Shown: positions 50,012 through 52,184 of the stretch, one piece after another
Layout: every line of letters begins with the position of its first letter
How positions within the stretch are numbered: position 1 is the first letter of the stretch
Source of the DNA: Bryobacter sp.
Lineage (GTDB): Bacteria; Acidobacteriota; Terriglobia; Bryobacterales; Bryobacteraceae
DNA length: 52,184 bases
Assembly: GCA_022843605.1 (NCBI GenBank)
Contig: JALHNI010000029.1
Location: 1-52,184, forward strand
Direction of reading: 5' to 3'
Position numbers and translations under genes: made by a program
The notes under the pieces: model-generated
The model's input: the letters and a program-made list of their open reading frames with translations, nothing else
The model's database searches: none
What the model was told of the DNA's origin: nothing

Positions 50012-51853
50012 TTACCTCTTCACGCTCAGCAGAGCCTGGGCTTGTGTGGCGGCACCGAGGTATCCGGCGCGGATCATCAGATCGCCGTCCGGCGCATTGG
50101 CGGGAACGGTAATGTTGAACTGAAAGAGCCCGGGCGAGATCAGCCCGGCGAACTGTACCGATGCGAGGAGTCCGCCCACGGAGACGTTGGGAAGTACCGG
50201 CAATGTGCCCGACTGCGAGCCGCTGCCGTTCACCACCGGTGGGATGGTGACGCCGAAGCCGTTTCCGTAAAGGATCACCTGCTCACCGGGCCTGGCCGGT
50301 GTGGTCGCTCCCGGGAAGAGCGTGGCCGGGCCAAGGAGGCTACCGTCGGCGTGAGTGGCTGCGAGGTAATTGCCGCCGTTGAAAGTAAAGAACGCGGGTG
50401 AGAGCTCCTGTGCTTGCACAGTGAAGGGCGAACTCGACCCACCGGCTCCGGTCACCACGACTTGAACGGCCCCCTGCAAGGAGTCGGGTGGCGTGAGCAA
50501 GTTGACCTGCGTCGGGCTGACGTAATACACGAACGCATTTTTGCCGTTCACCGTCGCGCTAACGCCGTCCACCCGAATCGGCATCTGGCCCGCCACAAAA
50601 TCTGTGCCTGCCCATACACGCGTTGCGGAACTCAAGTTTGTTCCCTTGATTTCGATCCAGGTGTTGGGCGCAATCGTGGTGCTGTTGCCGGCCGCATTGC
50701 CAACGCGCGTGATGACGGGCAGGCCAGCGCCTCCACCTCCGACTCCCGTGCCGCCACCCCCGCCCCCTGCCGATATCTTCCGAATCCGGTTGTTTCCGGC
50801 ATCAGCAATATAGATGCTCCCCTGCGCATCCACCTTCACATCTCGCGGGCTGGATAGCCGCGCGCTTGTGGCCGGACCACCGTCACCCGAAAACCCCGGC
50901 AGCCCAGTTCCCGCCACGGTAGTGATGACGCCATTGGCGTCGACTCGCCGGACGCGGTCGTTGCCGGTATCGGCGAAGTAGAGGTTTCCGGCCCCGTCAA
51001 CAGCGATCCCCTTCGGGCTGAGGATCTGAGCCGCGGTTGCCGCCCCACCATCGCCACCGAATCCGGGAGTGCCGTTTCCGACGACGGTGGTCACCACCCC
51101 CGCCAGATCCACCTTGCGAACGCGGTGGCTGCTGAGATCCGCGAAATAGACGTTGCCCGCTGGGTCGGCCGCTACGGAGACGGGAAACGCGATGCCGGCG
51201 CCGGTGGCCGGACCTCCATCGCCAGAGTAGGCGGGCGCACCCGTGCCCGCTACAGTGCTGATGACGCCAGCCGGGGTCACTTTTCGAATGCGGCCGTTGC
51301 TTTGGTCCGAAATGAACAGGTTCCCGGCACCGTCCAGCGCCACGCCGCCGGGTAGCGAGAGGCCGGCCATGGTCGCCGGGCCCCCGTCGCCACCAAACAG
51401 AGCCGGACCCATGCCGGCATAGGTGCTGATGATGCCGGCCGGGGAAACTTTTCGAATGCGCGCATTGCCCGCGTCGGCGATGTAGAGGTTCCCGGCAGGA
51501 TCGACCGCAAGCCCCTCGTGGGTGGAGATGATCACAAACAACTGGGCGTTCACCGCTGGTCCGCCGTCGCCAGAAAAACCGATCGTGCCATTTCCGGCAT
51601 AGGTGTGAATCACGCCGTTGGGTGCAACTCTGCGGATCCGGAAGTTGCCAAAGTCGGCGATGTACAAGTTACCTGCGGTGTCCACGGCGAGGCCAGTGGG
51701 CGATTGCAGCGCCGCGGCCGTTGCCTGTCCGCCGTCGCCAGTGAAGACGCCGTTTCCATTGCCGGCGATGGTACTAATTGTCCTCTGGGCGAGGACAGAA
51801 GAGGAGAGCAATAGCAGCGCGGTTGCGCCGCGAACCACGGTGGAGTTGTGCAT
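50012..51853 (-). CDS. Secreted NHL-repeat protein with Solibacter-type C-terminal domain
   Basis: A 613-residue exported protein. After a signal peptide (A-L-L-L-L-S-S-S-V-L-A-Q), six NHL repeats occupy about residues 25-355, each of the form G-x-A-V-D-x-A-G-N-L-Y-I-A-D-x-G-N-x-R-I-R-K-V, enough for one six-bladed propeller. A glycine-rich linker follows, then a region of about 230 residues (I-E-I-K-G-T-N-L, A-F-V-Y-Y-V-S-P-T-Q-V-N) that I recognise as the TIGR03437 domain common in Solibacter. The function of this family is unknown; surface attachment or polymer binding are guesses. ATG at 51853 begins the signal peptide; an upstream in-frame start adds nine residues. Confidence 0.88.
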   Translation of the reverse strand: MHNSTVVRGATALLLLSSSVLAQRTISTIAGNGNGVFTGDGGQATAAALQSPTGLAVDTAGNLYIADFGNFRIRRVAPNGVIHTYAGNGTIGFSGDGGPAVNAQLFVIISTHEGLAVDPAGNLYIADAGNARIRKVSPAGIISTYAGMGPALFGGDGGPATMAGLSLPGGVALDGAGNLFISDQSNGRIRKVTPAGVISTVAGTGAPAYSGDGGPATGAGIAFPVSVAADPAGNVYFADLSSHRVRKVDLAGVVTTVVGNGTPGFGGDGGAATAAQILSPKGIAVDGAGNLYFADTGNDRVRRVDANGVITTVAGTGLPGFSGDGGPATSARLSSPRDVKVDAQGSIYIADAGNNRIRKISAGGGGGGTGVGGGGAGLPVITRVGNAAGNSTTIAPNTWIEIKGTNLSSATRVWAGTDFVAGQMPIRVDGVSATVNGKNAFVYYVSPTQVNLLTPPDSLQGAVQVVVTGAGGSSSPFTVQAQELSPAFFTFNGGNYLAATHADGSLLGPATLFPGATTPARPGEQVILYGNGFGVTIPPVVNGSGSQSGTLPVLPNVSVGGLLASVQFAGLISPGLFQFNITVPANAPDGDLMIRAGYLGAATQAQALLSVKR

Positions 51854-52184
51854 GAGCGTTTCCCGGGTGACCAATCTCATCCCGGCAGAAGCTGATCCTT
51901 AGGGCCCGCTCAGCTGTCGGGTGCGCTAATCATACAGGATCGGAAACTTGTTGCAAACTCCCCGTCAGGCAAAGTCCCCGAGGGGAGTAATTGGGAGCTG
52001 CGGCGGGCGCGGAGGTTTGTTGTAAAGCGGGTTGGCGGTTGTTGCCGCGCTGGGTGATGTGGAGCGGGTAGGCCGGTGGGGCGAAAGCGGGGTCCACGAG
52101 GAATTCAGTTTCGATAGTGAGTTTTACCGGGGGATTGTTTTCAGAAATCTGCCGTTTGTGTGCGTGGGGGTTCGGGGTGGGGTA
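51854..52184. other. Upstream region of the NHL-protein gene, to the window edge
   Basis: No gene is supported in these 331 bp. It holds the promoter at 51929-51956 and, farther upstream, a 7-bp perfect inverted repeat (ACTCCCC at 51957-51963 with GGGGAGT at 51982-51988) directly next to the -35 box, which could be a regulator site. The last 150 bp are G-rich and featureless by eye. Confidence 0.4.
51929..51956 (-). promoter_or_regulatory. Sigma-70-like promoter of the NHL-protein gene
   Basis: Read on the minus strand, TTGCAA (51951-51956) is followed after 16 bp by TATGAT (51929-51934), five of six matches to TATAAT. Transcription would begin near 51922, giving a leader of about 70 nt. Confidence 0.45.

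Noticed and set aside
1..52184. tRNA, rRNA, CRISPR array or intact insertion sequence
   Set aside because: Scanning intergenic regions showed no tRNA T-loop/acceptor pattern, no regularly spaced repeats and no transposase-like protein.

Overview
The window looks like a chromosomal segment of an Acidobacteriota bacterium of the Bryobacterales (Solibacter/Bryobacter/Paludibaculum) type. The evidence is the high GC of most of the sequence, a secreted NHL-repeat protein ending in what I recognise as the Solibacter-associated TIGR03437 domain, a large TonB-receptor-like protein with an N-terminal carboxypeptidase-regulatory domain, four FGly-type sulfatases with Tat-like signals, and many TTG/GTG starts. 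This is inference from protein families; no rRNA is present to confirm it.

Layout. 1-5.4 kb: end of a CocE/NonD hydrolase, facing a two-gene RND efflux operon. 5.5-8.6 kb: xerC and an RraA-family gene, a candidate small RNA with its own promoter and terminator, surE and a MOSC-domain gene. 8.6-13.2 kb: glnE followed by two tandem secreted repeat-protein paralogues. 13.2-15.8 kb: a minus-strand operon of FAD amine oxidase, SDR (missing the catalytic Tyr) and phytanoyl-CoA dioxygenase-like protein. 15.8-19.6 kb: fasciclin protein, serine hydrolase and a two-domain esterase. 19.7-23.5 kb: a housekeeping run, rplS, rnhB (probable CTG start), small membrane protein, lepB, mannose-1-phosphate guanylyltransferase and cold-shock protein. 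23.5-30.0 kb: two strong terminators bracketing a possible structured RNA, a mandelate-racemase-family enzyme with a sulfatase, and an ABC exporter (one ATPase, two permeases).

30.7-37.1 kb is a visibly lower-GC block (29/60 G+C in bases 36001-36060 against 42/60 in 28501-28560, counted by eye) built around reduced sulfur: a small CXXCH membrane protein, a DUF2243 protein, a YgaP-like protein, a persulfide dioxygenase fused to two rhodaneses, a pair of YeeE/YedE half-transporters, a second decayed pair, and a SoxB-like metallophosphoesterase. The set could import thiosulfate or a related sulfur compound, release or oxidise its sulfane sulfur, and move sulfur between carriers. No soxXYZA genes are present.

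37.5-41.7 kb: an M48 protease, a secreted protein of unknown function, then a low-GC orphan gene (40098-41654) with a TOPRIM nuclease-like domain, preceded by two copies of a 12-bp repeat. 41.8-49.5 kb: a minus-strand TonB-receptor and three-sulfatase locus that looks like a sulfated-glycan utilisation unit. 50.0-51.9 kb: the NHL/TIGR03437 secreted protein with a recognisable promoter. No tRNA, rRNA, CRISPR array, intact insertion sequence or replication origin was seen.
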